From contig OX422202.1 in NCBI GenBank assembly GCA_949130485.1, forward strand, positions 6,588,413-6,652,412: a stretch of DNA of 64,000 nucleotides, in the 5' to 3' direction. A program made the position numbers and the translations under genes. This stretch comes from Agelas oroides (lineage: Eukaryota > Porifera > Demospongiae > Agelasida > Agelasidae). The notes below the pieces were generated by a model that was not told the origin of the DNA, did no database searches, and worked only from the letters and a program-made list of their open reading frames with translations. Positions 34,328-46,439 of this stretch are shown piece after piece; the first letter of the stretch is position 1, and the number at the start of each line of letters is the position of its first letter.

Positions 34328-35874
34328 GCCCAAAGCAATCCCTGCAACAAACTTACAGTACTAGCTATAAAAATAGCAAAGTTCCCAGACTCCGCCCATC
34401 CTTACAACGTGTGTGCGTGCGTTGCTTGCAGTATGGATTTGCACCTGCATGGGAACGAGGCTAGCATTGTTAAATTTTTGTCACAAATTTTTTTTTTCCA
34501 ATTCCAATTAAGGGGCAAGCTTAAGCAGGAAGAAAATGCCAGAAAACCAGGCAGGGAATCAGAACAAGGGAAATTACATCATCACTTGTAACCATGTAGC
34601 TACATGGTTTGGTAAAATGTGGCAGGAAGGAAGAGGAGGATAGCAATACTAGTCTAGCATAGTGTCCATTCTGAGAGATTAAAAGCCCTCTGAACTTGCA
34701 CCAAATGAAAGATTGGCCCAAAATCATTCCACCACCAACAAGAAAACACATACTCTCATGGCATCAACCAGTGTGGCCATGTGAAACTAAAAAATGTCAT
34801 GGCCACAGAGGCACGAGTCAAAAGGGACGTAATAATGAGCAACATAGGTCGTGAGTAAACTAGGCTAAGTTTAGAGGAAGCATTCAGAGCCATTGAGCGC
34901 AGGCCTATTCCTCCGGTGTGGCAATCCGGGTGTGAATTAGTCACTGGTAAGTACACCTGCCCACATTGTGTACAATCACTAATCACACAAACCATTCAGC
35001 TACGCAGTCAAGTGTGCTACAGTGTGTACAATCAGACTGTCTCGATCTACTGACCTATCCTGAAACGGGCAGTCCCTGTTCCTGTGGCAGCAGTGGAAGA
35101 GAGAGGAGAGAGTAGGGGAGACCTAGTGCCAGCACATGTATAGCACCTGTAGCTATGTAGTAAACAGACAACTGCTCACTGATTGGGAAGGGGAGGGGGC
35201 ACATGTGTGTGCATGGATGCACTAATTTTCTCACCTTTTTCTCCTGTAACTTCTCTCTCTCTGTCCTCCACCCTCCCACTATTCTAACCATATAAGGAAA
35301 TATCACATCTGAAAGATGTACAAATAATCAGTGAACAGCTGTTTGTTTTACTACACAGAGACAAGTGCTGGCACTCCCACTCAGATCCTACCCATCAGAG
35401 GAAGTACAGGGTGAGGTACATCCTTGACTGGTTGCTAGGAATGAGGCTCCGCTGTCCACACACCATGCATGAGCTACACGGATGAATGTTGCTCTGCCCG
35501 AGGATTACAGAAGATTGTCACCTCCACCCAAGTTATGGTTGCAACACACTAACAAAGCTGTTGCCTCATTCCCAGGCTCTCCCCGCGCACATACTGCAAG
35601 CGACGGAAAGCTGGGTGGGGCCTGGAAACGAGGCTAACAAAGCTGAGCAGGGCCTGGGAACGAGGCTAACAAAGCTGGGTGGGGCCTGGGAACGAGGCTA
35701 ACAAAGCTGGGCGGGGCCTGAAAACGAGGCTAAGAAAGCTGGGCAGGGCCTGGGAACGAGGCTAACGAAGCTGGGCAGGGCCTGGGAACGAGGCTAACAA
35801 AGCTGTATGGTTGCTGCACAGTAATGGTACAGCCCCTCACCTCAAGGACTGACCTGTCCTGCTCCTGCGGGACG
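34328..35874. other. Start of higher-order unit 2, intergenic
   Basis: Near-identical to 1-2627 except that the 40-bp minisatellite is a single unit (about 34747-34786). Contains the 32-bp repeats at about 35615-35800 and the relic linker at about 35055-35135. No intact gene. Confidence 0.75.
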
Positions 35875-36185
35875 TCAGGAACATTTCACGGCTGCAATGT
35901 CATCAGCGAGGGTACCAAGGTCGACATCATGTAGCACTTCAATCAGTGTGTCCCAGGAGACGGGGAGTCTGCCTCTACCAGTGATCCATTCTTGAAGGAC
36001 TTTTGTGTTGATCTGTTCAGGACTGTCTCTGCACTCATGAGTGATGGACTGTATTCTGGCACCGTTTGTGTCTTCCAGAAGGAGTACCCCAAACTTTATA
36101 AAGTTGGCACCAATCTGCTGGGGGATGTTGATGCGTCTTTCTCTTCCCCGGAACCTGATCAGTTCTATCAATGTGGGCTGCTCTC
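35875..36185 (-). CDS. Gene C exon 5 (terminal): death domain
   Basis: 311-nt phase-1 exon as in gene A, ending VKCS and TGA; completes a 3561-nt model (1186 aa). Differs from A at about two residues (RIQSI for RMQSI, ITGRG for IAGRG). Confidence 0.82.
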
Positions 36186-36615
36186 CTGGGAACAGGAAGG
36201 GGTTAAAAGTACATACAAATACTGCCAATAAATCTATTACTTGCCAGAAAGCTGCTTCCTCCAAAATTGAGTTAGTAATTTGTTATTTAGCAGAAATGAA
36301 CATCAGTCACCCTACGGAACTTGTAGTACATTTTGTGCCAATTTTACTTCAACTCCAAACTGGCATGTCAAACTTTGGTCCAATGAGATTACAGCAAGTG
36401 TGTACCACTCACAATAATATTTTTGCTGCATCAGAAAGCCAAATTCACGCTATGGTTTACCATGAGAAGTTCATCTGTTGCTAGGTGTGGCTACAAATCA
36501 GGTGTGGCTACATAATCAGGTGTGGCTACAAATCAGGTGTGGCTACAAATCAGGTGTGGCTACATAATCAGGTGTGGCTACAAAGTGTGCAGTTGCAACT
36601 GATTTCTCCACCAAC

Positions 36616-36678
36616 CTATCCTGAGATGGGAAGTCCTTGATTCTGTAGCAGTGGCGGAGGAAGGTGGGGAGGAGACGC
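36616..36678 (-). CDS. Gene C exon 4: linker exon
   Basis: 63-nt phase 1-1 exon, same reading and splice sites as in A and B. Confidence 0.64.
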   Translation of the reverse strand, partial: ASPPHLPPPLLQNQGLPISG

Positions 36679-36729
36679 CTATGAGAGGTAGACAGAGAAA
36701 GAAGTGGTGAATAGCATTTCATGAGCTAA

Positions 36730-36880
36730 ACACACACACACACACACACATGCATGCACACACACACACACACACACATGCACACACACACACGCACGCA
36801 TGCACGTACGCATGCACATACACACACGCACGCATGCATGCACACACACACACACATACACACATACACACATACACAAA
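36730..36880. repeat. CA microsatellite, intronic
   Basis: Interrupted CA tract in the gene C intron between exons 3 and 4, a length variant of those in A and B. Confidence 0.95.
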
Positions 36881-36886
36881 ACACAC

Positions 36887-36941
36887 CATTTTCTCCTGAG
36901 GACTGTCTCTCTTGCCGCTGCCTTCCACTGCACTCACTCAC
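36887..36941 (-). CDS. Gene C exon 3: 55-nt micro-exon
   Basis: Same 55-nt exon as in A and B, phase 0 in and phase 1 out. Confidence 0.62.
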
Positions 36942-37123
36942 CTACATGTAATGAAACACGTCCAGTCACATTAGAACTAGTAATATTAAACTGTCTGATA
37001 ATTAGAGCAAGAAAGTAATATTAGACATCACATGACAGTATAGAGGAGCTTGTGTCACATGACATCTCAATACACTACACACCTTCCAACTGACACAGTG
37101 ATAACACAAACTCTACTACATAC

Positions 37124-39336
37124 CTCAGTGAACCACCTCTCGTATCCAGGGGGTAGTTCAAATGTTCCCCTTTCACCTAGTACACACTGGAGGGTGCATG
37201 GTTTGTTGTCATGGAAGTTGATCTCTGCTGGGTGGGGTTCCTTTGGCTCAGGACCTTGGTGGTTCCCAGGACAGTAGAATGCCAGATAGTGGGCAGCATC
37301 ACTCGTGTAGTGCAGGGCTGAAGTCACCTCACGGATCCCTGTCTCGATGCAACATCGTACTTCACCACACGTTGTGGCCAGGGGAAAGTGGCGATTGTGA
37401 CTCGACTTGGACACTGCAGGAGTGCAGGTGATCTCGAAGAACTTTGGCTGCACTGTTATCGAAACTGTATCGTAGGGACGTACCAGAAATGAGATCTGAT
37501 CTTTGAAGATTTGGTCTCTCTGGAGAGTCCACTTGTGACCATGCGACCTTGCATTAGCTAGAAGGTACACCACCAGGGCCGCGAAGAGACCCTTGGGACA
37601 GTAGCCACATCTGAAGCCAACCAGGAGGGAGGAGTTGTTGTGACTTTGCTCAGCTGATCGCCAAAACATTGCTTTCAACCCTCCAGTAATCCACTCGAGC
37701 CACGAACTAGCTTCAGCTGGCTGGGCATGTGCCAGTATGTATGGCATAAAGTACCTCTTCTCTCCCTCCTCACCTTCCTCCTCTCCTTCCTCCCCTTCCT
37801 CCTTCTCTAGTGGGGCAATGATGTGGAGGTGCTCCAGGAGCTTCACCAGTCGGGACGGAGTCAGGAGATGATCTGAGCTTGCACTAATCTTCTCAAAGGT
37901 GCTGAAGGGGAAGATACCTTTCTTCTTGAAATCCTCTCGAACTACTGGGTCAGCTTTATCGAAAGTGAACGTCTCCACCACCAGGTCAGTTATCCGGTCA
38001 AAGAGCACCTGCGGGTCTTGGATCACAATCTTCTGAAGGTCTTCCAGCCCGTCTCCCTGGAAGTGACGAATCAGACCTACCTTTGTGTGAAGGAACCAAA
38101 GAGCCTCGTTCAGCTCCCCTCGTGATGTGATGCCACACTGCCTAGCTACCTCGAAGCACTGCTCATAGCTAAGAACACGATCCTTGTGTTGTCGAATGGT
38201 CAGGCTGAAGATCAGCCAGGAGGGAGGGGCAGTGACTTTGAAACTACCTCGACTCCCCAGTCGCTCCACGGCTGCTCGAACCTGCTGGATACCGGAATTA
38301 TCATCAGACAGGTTGTTGACTGCCAGCAGCATGCGGGACTCAGAGGCAAACTGGATCATGCCTTCACGATACAGACCTGTGGACGTCACCATGTGACGAA
38401 GGCTGCGATCAATGCGATCGATTTTCACTCGAGAAACGTTATCCATGTGTGTTCCCACAAAGAACACCTGGGTTTCAGTGGATGCCATGGAGGCAATGCC
38501 GGCGAGGGTCTGGAGGAGGGCCTCCTTCACTGTGAAGTTGGACTGGTAGGGCTCTGACATTGTCCCATTGGGGCGGACGTACACCACTGTGAATCGCTTG
38601 TTGAGGTCGTGGTCCAATCGGAACACAAGGAAGAACACTGACGGACCAGAGACTAACAGAGGAAGGAGCTCCTGGAACTCAATTTGACCCCCGGTGTCTG
38701 TCAGGTAGACCATCCAGCCTTGCTCTTGTGAAGCCCTGTATGGAGTTCTCCGGAGAGCACTTTTGCACATATCGACTGAGGGTTTCAGATCGGCTGTATT
38801 GAAGCCAGCAGTACTAGACTGAGAGGGAAGGTGGGGATGTGTGCTAGCCGTGGTTGGAGTGGGAGACTGGTGTGGCTGGTGTCGACCTCTGTGCTCTGAT
38901 ACACCGTCTGGTTGGGGCTGCTCTGATACTCTACCACCTGATGTCGTACTGTTAGGTTCAGTCTGACGCACAGCTGCTACAGCTACTGAAGCCTGTGAGT
39001 GTGTTTCACTGTCAGCTACCTCACCTGAGTGGCTCTGAGCTGTGTCCATGACGACTGTGACAGCCTCGTCATCATGGCTGAGCTTGACCCATGTTGAGCC
39101 AGACACACTCGCAGCTGATGTTGAGGATCTCACGATTTCCACTTGCACCACTTTGTCCACTACCCCAGTGCTGGGGGAGGAGTGGGTGGGGCGTTCACCT
39201 ACCATACGCTTCATCAGAGTGCTCTTACCAGAGCGGGGTACGCCGACAAAGACACACTGCATGATGGTTTTGTCCAGCGAACCTTTCTGTCGGATGGCCA
39301 ACTCAAGGGCAGCCAGATGTCTCTCCTCACCTTTAT
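37124..39336 (-). CDS. Gene C exon 2: Roc GTPase plus COR domain
   Basis: 2213-nt exon. P-loop GVPRSGKST, DTGGQ and COR-A/B are intact. Just before G4 the segment corresponding to GTYVYMGCGKEQVPLRP in A is replaced by ASTET, a net loss of 12 residues on the strand leading to G4, and G4 reads GTHMDNVS. The lead-in reads DKGEERHL instead of DTAEERHL. The acidic run is short. Otherwise like B and D. The loss is in frame, so the gene is intact, but nucleotide binding could be altered. Confidence 0.85.
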
Positions 39337-39604
39337 CTGAATATTAAAGAGGGTGTATGTGTGTGTGTGTGTGGGGGGGGGGGGGGGGTGAGTAAGAAAT
39401 GTAAGAATTTAATTTGGGGGTGAGTAAGAAATGTAAATACGTACTGTATATCTGGGACATTTGTTATGAGTTGCGACTATGCATACAGTCAACTATAAAT
39501 GTTTAATAAAGTGCAAGGAATCTGTAGAATGTCACCAGACCCTCACCTCACCCTCTCGGGTAGGGTCTGGGATATTAGATTTGAAATACACATGCTCCAA
39601 TTAG
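39337..39604 (-). other. Gene C intron, 3' part
   Basis: Intron between kelch and Roc exons; continues after the transposon at 42395-45191. GT and G runs near the acceptor. Confidence 0.6.
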
Positions 39605-40019
39605 CAGGTATGTCACGAGACCATTTTTGGTCTATTTGCACATACCCTTTTTCAACCAATATTGGTCTAAATGGTCAACTTGTGGTGCCAAATCTGGTTG
39701 ATTTGGCCTTGTTATAAGCTACTCAATTTGAACCTTTTGGACCAAATTTGGTTGATTTAGTTCATTTTTGTTCCTTATAGGCTACTCAATTTGAACCTTT
39801 TGGACCAAATTTGGTTGATTTAGTTCATTTTTGTTCCTTATAGGCTACTCAATTTGAACCTTTTGAACCAAATTTGGTTGATTTAGTTCATGCTATATGC
39901 TTATGAGTCAATCAGACCAGAATTGGTTGATTCGAATGGACCAGCAGTGGTAGAAACGTGATATGGATTTTCCGATTAGACCAGTTTTGGTTGAAACGTG
40001 ATATGGATTTTCCGATTAG

Positions 40020-41045
40020 ACCCCCGAGTTGGCTGATAGCTAGGTGGGGTTGGGCCTCGGGGGGGGGGGGGGGTAGTTGGCTGATAGCTAGGTGGGGTTG
40101 GGCCTCGGGGTGGGGGGGGGGGGGGGGGGGGGGGTAGGTGGCTGATAGCTAGGTGGGGTTGGGCCTCGGGGGTAGGTGGCTGATAGCTAGGTGGGGTTGG
40201 GCCTCGGGGGGGGGGGGGGGGTAGTTGGCTGATAGCTAGGTGGGGGTGGGCCTCGGGGGGTAGGTGGCTGATAGCTAGATGGAGGTGGGCCTTGAGATCG
40301 GGGAGTTGAAGTGTTCCTGGGCATTGGATCTTCATCATCATCAGAGAATCCTGGTGTCGTGGGATTCTGATTGAACAGCAAGCCTCGGTTCAATGAAGTG
40401 GTAGGTGGGGCTGGGCCTCGAGGTTGAGGGGTCGAGGTAGACAGCTGAAAGGTAGGTAGGGGTAGGCCTCGGGGGGTAGGTGGCTGATAGCTAGGTGGGG
40501 TTGGGCCTCGGGGGTAGGTGGCTGATAGCTAGGTGGGGTTGGGCCTCGGGGGGGGGGGGGGGGGTAGTTGGCTGATAGCTAGGTGGGGTTGGGCCTCAGG
40601 GGGGGGTGGGGGGGGTAGGTGGCTGATAGCTAGGTGGGGTTGGGCCTCGGGGGGGGGGGGGTAGTTGGCTGATAGCTAGGTGGGGTTGGGCCTCGGGGGG
40701 GGGGGGGGGGGGGGGGTAGTTGGCTGATAGCTAGGTGGGGGTGGGCCTCGGGGGGTAGGTGGCTGATAGCTAGATGGAGGTGGGCCTTGAGATCGGGGAG
40801 TTGAAGTGTTCCTGGGCATTGGATCTTCATCATCATCAGAGAATCCTGGTGTCGTGGGATTCTGATTGAACAGCAAGCCTCGGTTCAATGGAGTGGTAGG
40901 TGGGGCTGGGCCTCGAGGTTGAGGGGTCGAGGTAGACAGCTGAAAGGTAGGTAGGGGTAGGCCTCGGGGGGTAGGCGGCTGATAGCTAGATTGGGGTGGG
41001 CCTCGGGGAGTAGGTGGCTGATAGCTAGATGGAGGTGGATGTTGT
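40020..41045. repeat. G-rich minisatellite inside the transposon
   Basis: Units of GGTAGGTGGCTGATAGCTAG plus TGGGGTTGGGCCTCG and poly-G runs of up to about 22. A longer block (about 40210-40480) is duplicated at about 40690-40960. On the minus strand it encodes SSYQPPTPRGPP-type repeats, interrupted by frame changes at the poly-G runs. Confidence 0.9.
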
Positions 41046-41143
41046 GGTTGTGAAGGTGAAGATGGTGGTGTTCCTTCATGGTTGGAGACGCTATCATCCT
41101 CATCAACAACATAGTGGAGTGGGTCAAGCCCATAGTGTTTCAT
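40676..41143 (-). CDS. Proline-rich transposon ORF
   Basis: Open frame from MKHYGLDPLHYVVDEDDSV through tandem PPTPRGPP(P/S)SYQ repeats. It runs into poly-G-encoded proline tracts and then out of frame, so the 3' end is uncertain. It lies directly downstream of the exon at 41279-41520. A one-base frame difference separates the two at about 41140 (CLYE then HYGLDPLHY would be continuous). Probably a degenerate element protein; function unknown. Confidence 0.4.
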   Translation of the reverse strand: MKHYGLDPLHYVVDEDDSVSNHEGTPPSSPSQPQHPPPSSYQPPTPRGPPQSSYQPPTPRGLPLPTFQLSTSTPQPRGPAPPTTPLNRGLLFNQNPTTPGFSDDDEDPMPRNTSTPRSQGPPPSSYQPPTPRGPPPPSYQPTTPPPPPPPRPNPT

Positions 41144-41278
41144 ATAAACACTTTACAGCCCACCGGAGCATGCCATGCCATCTACCTGCATTGAGAAAAA
41201 CAGAAAGTTAAATCAACTACTAAAGAGTGATGCAAGATTTGTGCTTGTGTACAACAACTTTATAATACACCTACTGTT

Positions 41279-41520
41279 AACATTGTGTACATACCTCTGA
41301 TTATATCTGAAGGTGCTTTTCTAGGATGTCGAAATGGAACATCCTCAGGCCACCACTCAGGTTGGCAGTCTTCTTCCCATGGCAATCCCAAGTCCTTAAC
41401 CACCCCAACCAGAATGGCTTTCACCGTTGGGGCATTGATTCTCGACCATGGTTTTGGAAGTTTTGGAAGTGAGAGGGTGTAACATAACAAAGCATTTAAC
41501 CATATTAACATTTCTACCAA
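41279..41520 (-). CDS. Transposon-borne exon with WWPEDVPF motif
   Basis: Open from MVEMLIWL to a strong CAGAG/GTATGT donor (phase 1 exit); the next acceptor is probably TCAATGCAG near 41190. Contains RINAPTVKAILVGVVKDLGL, PEWWPEDVPFRHPRKAPSD. The W-P-x-x-V-P-F/W arrangement followed by an aromatic/basic helix is reminiscent of the NRF-1/EWG DNA-binding region, but this is a motif impression only. Confidence 0.35.
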
Positions 41521-41524
41521 AACT

Positions 41525-42110
41525 GGTCAAAGTGAAATAGCTTAAATCATTTCTCCCAAAACTGGTCTAATCGGAAAATCCATATCACGTTTCAACCAAA
41601 ACTGGTCTAATCGGAAAATCCATATCACGTTTCTACCAAAACTGGTCAAAGTGAAATAGCTTAAATCATTTCTCCCAAAACTGGTCTAATCGGAAAATCC
41701 ATATCACGTTTCAACCAAAACTGGTCTAATCGGAAAATCCATATCACGTTTCTACCAAAACTGGTCAAAGTGAAATAGCTTAAATCATTTCTCCCAAAAC
41801 TGGTCTAATCGGAAAATCCATATCACGTTTCAACCAAAACTGGTCTAATCGGAAAATCCATATCACGTTTCTACCAAAACTGGTCAAAGTGAAATAGCTT
41901 AAATCATTTCTCCCAAAACTGGTCTAATCGGAAAATCCATATCACGTTTCAACCAAAACTGGTCTAATCGGAAAATCCATATCACGTTTCTACCAAAACT
42001 GGTCAAAGTGAAATAGCTTAAATCATTTCTCCCAAAACTGGTCTAATCGGAAAATCCATATCACGTTTCAACCAAAACTGGTCTAATCGGAAAATCCATA
42101 TCACATTTCT
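41525..42110. repeat. About 120-bp tandem repeat in the right arm
   Basis: Five near-identical units containing GTCTAATCGGAAAATCCATA twice each and TCAAAGTGAAATAGCTTAAA. Only part of this unit is present in the left arm (39960-40020, inverted), so the right arm expanded after insertion. Confidence 0.93.
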
Positions 42111-42394
42111 ACCACTGCTGGTCCATTCGAATCAACCAATTCTGGCCTGATTGACTCATAAGCATATAGCATGAACTAAATCAACCAAATTTGGTTCAAA
42201 AGGTTCAAATTGAGTAGCCTATAAGGAACAAAAATGAACTAAATCAACCAAATTTGGTCCAAAAGGTTCAAATTGAGTAGCCTATAACAAGACCAAATCA
42301 ACCAGATTTGGCACCACAAGTTGACCATTTAGACCAATATTGGTTGAAAAAGGGTATGTGCAAATAGACCAAAAATGGTCTCGTAACATAGCTC

Positions 42395-45191
42395 CCAATT
42401 AGAGCACCCAACGATACCTCACTGAAACATGTTTTGGGTTGACCTCTAATTTGCATACTTCAGAGGCAAAATAAGCCCATGGTAATTAAATTTCTGGTTT
42501 CTCAGACCCGCCAACATGTAATTTTCGTTCGCAGTTAACTTTCTTTTTTTCAGAGGTAATGTCTACATTTTGTGGTACTTTCTGCAGTTACAATCGACAC
42601 GAAACAAGACGCCAAAGCCTCTCAACATACCTGCGTAAATAAAAATAGGCACTATAGCTGGTGGGTGGGGGTTCGATCGCCGATTGTTCAAGCTACAAGG
42701 ATTGTGGTGACTACGCCAAGAAACGTTTGTAATACTTTGTATGGCAAAAACTAGCACCGTTTTATTGAAGAACAGCCAAACGATACGATCGCCACTTGTG
42801 GTGTTTAATGATATTCATTGCAGATAATAAGAAAGCCGCTTGACCACATGGTTGAGAATCCCAAAATTGCCTGAGAAGCCAAAAATATTATTACCTCAGC
42901 CTAAGCTCATGTTCACATGTAACACCAAATCAGTGTACAGTGTGGTAATTAAACTGCATGGTTGGGGAAACCCCCTCATTAGGTGGTCTACACAAACCAC
43001 ATACATTCACAGATAAGGTGAAATGGACTTCATCAAAACAGAAAATGAGCACAGGTTGGGGGACGCCCTCACATGAGGTAGGAGATGAGACCACACTATC
43101 CATGTTGGGTTCTTCACACTTCAGATGATAAATATTGAACAAGTGAGAGTGGACAAAATGAGAGTTGACATAGTGGGAGCAATTCTACTAACAAGGTTAT
43201 AAAATGTACATTTCCTGTTGTTCTATGCTAGTCACATAACTGACATTGTTCTCCATGTATCACAATTTCCCATGTTCCTAACCTCCTCCCCAGGCTCTCC
43301 CTCATGAAAACTAAATGTAGGAACTGTTCTGTACTGTTCTCAGTACTTGCCACTAGTTGTCATGGGAACCACTCAGAGACAGAATTCAAAACTTTTGATG
43401 ACATGTTGTCGCTCTTGTAACTGGATGTTGCACAACTCAGAAAACACGTACAGAACTGAAGTAACTGAACGTACTGTATTGCTCTGAGTACTGGCAATTC
43501 CTGGTTGTAGGAACACCAACTACTGTATGTGCTCCAAATATGCATCACTCAAAAAATTACTATTTTTCTCGGATGACGCACAAATAGAAAATTGCTTGCA
43601 AAAAGTTTGCTTAATATTACGCAAGATTAAGTTCAGTTATTTCGGCTTTGATCACTCCGCCCATTTTCAGCAAAAAGAAGCTCTTTTTGGAGATCTCCCA
43701 TGGCAAATGCTCCACAGTACAGCATGTGTCTTCTTCTAAGATAGCTATAGCATGGTGGTTGTAAGAATCCTCTCCATCTAGCACAGCAATTGCGACTTCG
43801 GCCAGCTTGGGGTTCCAGATCTGTCAGTATACGTACATTGTACTTCGGTGTAACGTTCCACTGGAAGAGCTGCACTGTGAGACGCCATTGTTACTTCTTT
43901 CGCTTTGTGATAACTGTGCGTTGTGAGTGTGATCTGTTGTACCTGCCAGTAGACAGCTTACAATGACAGCTCGTGGAACGTCATTGACGCAATATTAGAA
44001 TGTAGCCCTGTTAATTTTTTTGCCAATTTGAAAATGTACTTTCTATGTTGTTAATTTTGACGTGGAATTAGAGCGACGCATATTCAGAGTGCCTACAGTA
44101 TGCATGTAAGCCAATCAGAGAACAGGAATTTAAAAGGATGGTTGTCACTCTTGTAATTGGATGTTGTAGAACTCAGGAAAAACGAGGCACTGCAAGTTAC
44201 AGAAAGTTGGGAGGTGGTCTAGAGAAGAGGCTACCAGACACTTGTAATCTGACCATGAAATTCACTTATTGAGATACAATATACAAATGTACATATGCAT
44301 GTATACATTAGTCTCGTACCCAAGCAAAGAATGTCGGGTGGTTTGATTTGAAATTCTTGTCACTAAAATCTTTCTCATTTAAACTGTGGAATGACCAATG
44401 AAATTGTACAGTGCATAATTACACACATCACCAAAGTGCAATGGCTGCCATCAATTACTTCAGTTTGTGATTTGGTGAGGAGGAGAGATCTATTGCATCA
44501 GTGCTCCATTCTTTTCATAATTAGGCTATAACAAATGAACTACTCGTGAGTTTCAATTGTGTGAGGGATGAATGTCGCCAGCTAATTTTAAGTTGCAGGT
44601 TGACCAATGAAATCATTTACTGCTTATTTGTGAGTGACTGGTGCTTCAGGAGTTAGGAAATGTGGTTAACTACTTGAAGCTATGGGAGTTAGGAACTGTC
44701 ACTGACTGCCTGAAGGCAAGGCAACAAACTCTAAATTGAATTCTTGACATACAAATGCTGGACACACCTCCATGACAATCAAACTACCAGACGTTCTTCA
44801 CTGGAGTGCATAGATGGCTGGGCATGAGACTACAATATGGCCCCACACCAAATGGGGAGGAGCTAAATTATAGTGGAAAGCACATCAACCCTAGCCTCTA
44901 AACCCATGGTCTAATGGTCTAACCAACAGGGGAAGAGGGCGTGGGAGCAGTAGCTAAACATCCTACTCTAAGTGGAGAGAGAAATAACTTGACCAAGGAA
45001 ACTCTCCTTTACCTTGGCAATACTGTGGCAATGAGAGACTATTGTCTGAGAGTTTCTTTGTTGTCATGTGATCACCTAGTCTCACGAGCCAGACACAACC
45101 AACCCCAGCGTGGATCACTTTCAGTATCACACACAGGTTGGTTGGTTGGTTGGGTGTGGATTGTGAGACCAGTAAATCACCATGTACACAC
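42395..45191 (-). other. Gene C intron, 5' part
   Basis: Similar to the A and B introns from about 42960 on. 42470-42900 is not present in A or B and holds no recognisable gene. Confidence 0.6.
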
Positions 45192-46110
45192 CTGATAACT
45201 GCAGGTAGCCAACTTCAACTGATGATGAGTCCCACCCTCCAACAGCAATGATACAGTCCCTCAGTCCCACCACCAGGCACAAGAATCGAGCTGTGGACAT
45301 GTATCCCACAAGTGGCCATGAGTCAGAGTCTGCATTGTACATGTAAACATCAGCTGAGTAACTCCTACCAACTGCCAGCACCCTCCCATTCAAGGTGGTG
45401 CAAGTAGAGTCCAACATTGGTACATCAGCAATACGCTGCCAGACACCAGCTTCATTAGTGTGGGGTGGGGTCTGTGAGGGTGGGTGACACGAGTGAAGGA
45501 GGGAGTCCAGGGTGCAGGTGAAGACTACTTGGGTTGGGTGCATATTCTTGTCCAAGCCTCCCAGGAGGTAGAGACGCCCTCCACAGACAGTGGCTGACAT
45601 GAGGTAGACACATTCTGGTAGGCTGGCTGCAGTGTACCACTCTCGAGTGGCACTGTTCATCACCTCCACTGTGGACAAGGCTTCTGCTACTTTCCTCCTT
45701 CCCACTCCCCGTCCTCCTGCTGCTATGAGGTAGTTCTGTGCACTAATGACAGCAGGGTAGTATCGTTTGGTGGGCATTGGAGGAAAGATTGTCACCCACT
45801 TACTACCATTGAAGCTAACAAGGCGGTTGGTAGAATCTCCTGAGAAGACTCCATTTGAAAAACCTCCAACTGCAGTTAGGAGGTTGTTGATGACTGCCAG
45901 TCCAAAGTTTCTCTGAGGACACTCAGGCAGTTTGCTCCAGTCATCCTTCTCTGAGTCGTATGCAAACACATCATGACTATACTCTGAACTGAAGTAGCCC
46001 ACACTACCATGAGCTACAGCTGCACCCCTCCACATCCCACATGGTGCATTTCTGCATGTTTCCCAAGTCAATTTCAACTGCTGGACATCCCATACCTCTG
46101 CCATTGCCAC
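45192..46110 (-). CDS. Gene C exon 1: kelch beta-propeller
   Basis: 919-nt exon from MAMAEVWDVQQ to donor GTGTGT, phase-1 exit. The blade framework equals A and B. Loop sites are distinct: YFSSEYSHDVF, CPQRNFGLAV, PTKRYYPAVIS, ECVYLMSATV, VPMLDSTCTT, TARFLCLVVG. One loop is longer (GRGVGRRKVAEALSTVEV) and one shorter (VGRSYSADVYMY). Frame open. Confidence 0.86.
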
Positions 46111-46269
46111 AGCAGCAGTTCACCTCCTAATGAATGGATCTACATGAAAACAGACCAACCATGTCAACAGTACAGTAACTATGGTAACAGTGAAGCGTGT
46201 CTGATATAACCCTCCTGATATAGACCCACTGCACTTCTCATCAGTTCTGTGTACATCTGTATACTAAAC

Positions 46270-46334
46270 CTTGTGCTGCCATCTTAGGGGACAGTATTAC
46301 AATGGCAGTATATCAATACAGCCTGAACCATAAG
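46270..46334. promoter_or_regulatory. Conserved upstream block of gene C
   Basis: Same GCCATCTTA block and plus-strand ATG...AAG/GTAAGG as at 11011-11068. Confidence 0.3.
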
Positions 46335-46439
46335 GTAAGGCGGGTAACTTGGAATGAAACACTTTCTTCAGCTCTTAACTCTGAAACAATTAAAGACTGT
46401 TAGACAAGCTTTGTGGAATGGTGTTGGAAGATTAGTTAG

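Larger units (their letters stand above)
39605..42394. mobile_element. 2.8-kb DNA transposon with long terminal inverted repeats
   Basis: Inserted in the gene C intron. Ends CAGGTATGTCACGAGACC and GGTCTCGTAACATAGCTC are imperfect inverted repeats, flanked by the 8-bp duplication CCAATTAG (39597-39604, 42395-42402); the empty site reads ctccaattagagcacc in A. Inverted similarity continues for roughly 400 bp (ACCAAATTTGGTTGATTTAG and its complement). The 8-bp duplication fits hAT or P superfamilies. The interior holds a proline-rich coding repeat and a small exon with a WWPEDVPF motif, but no transposase catalytic core I can recognise. Confidence 0.88.
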
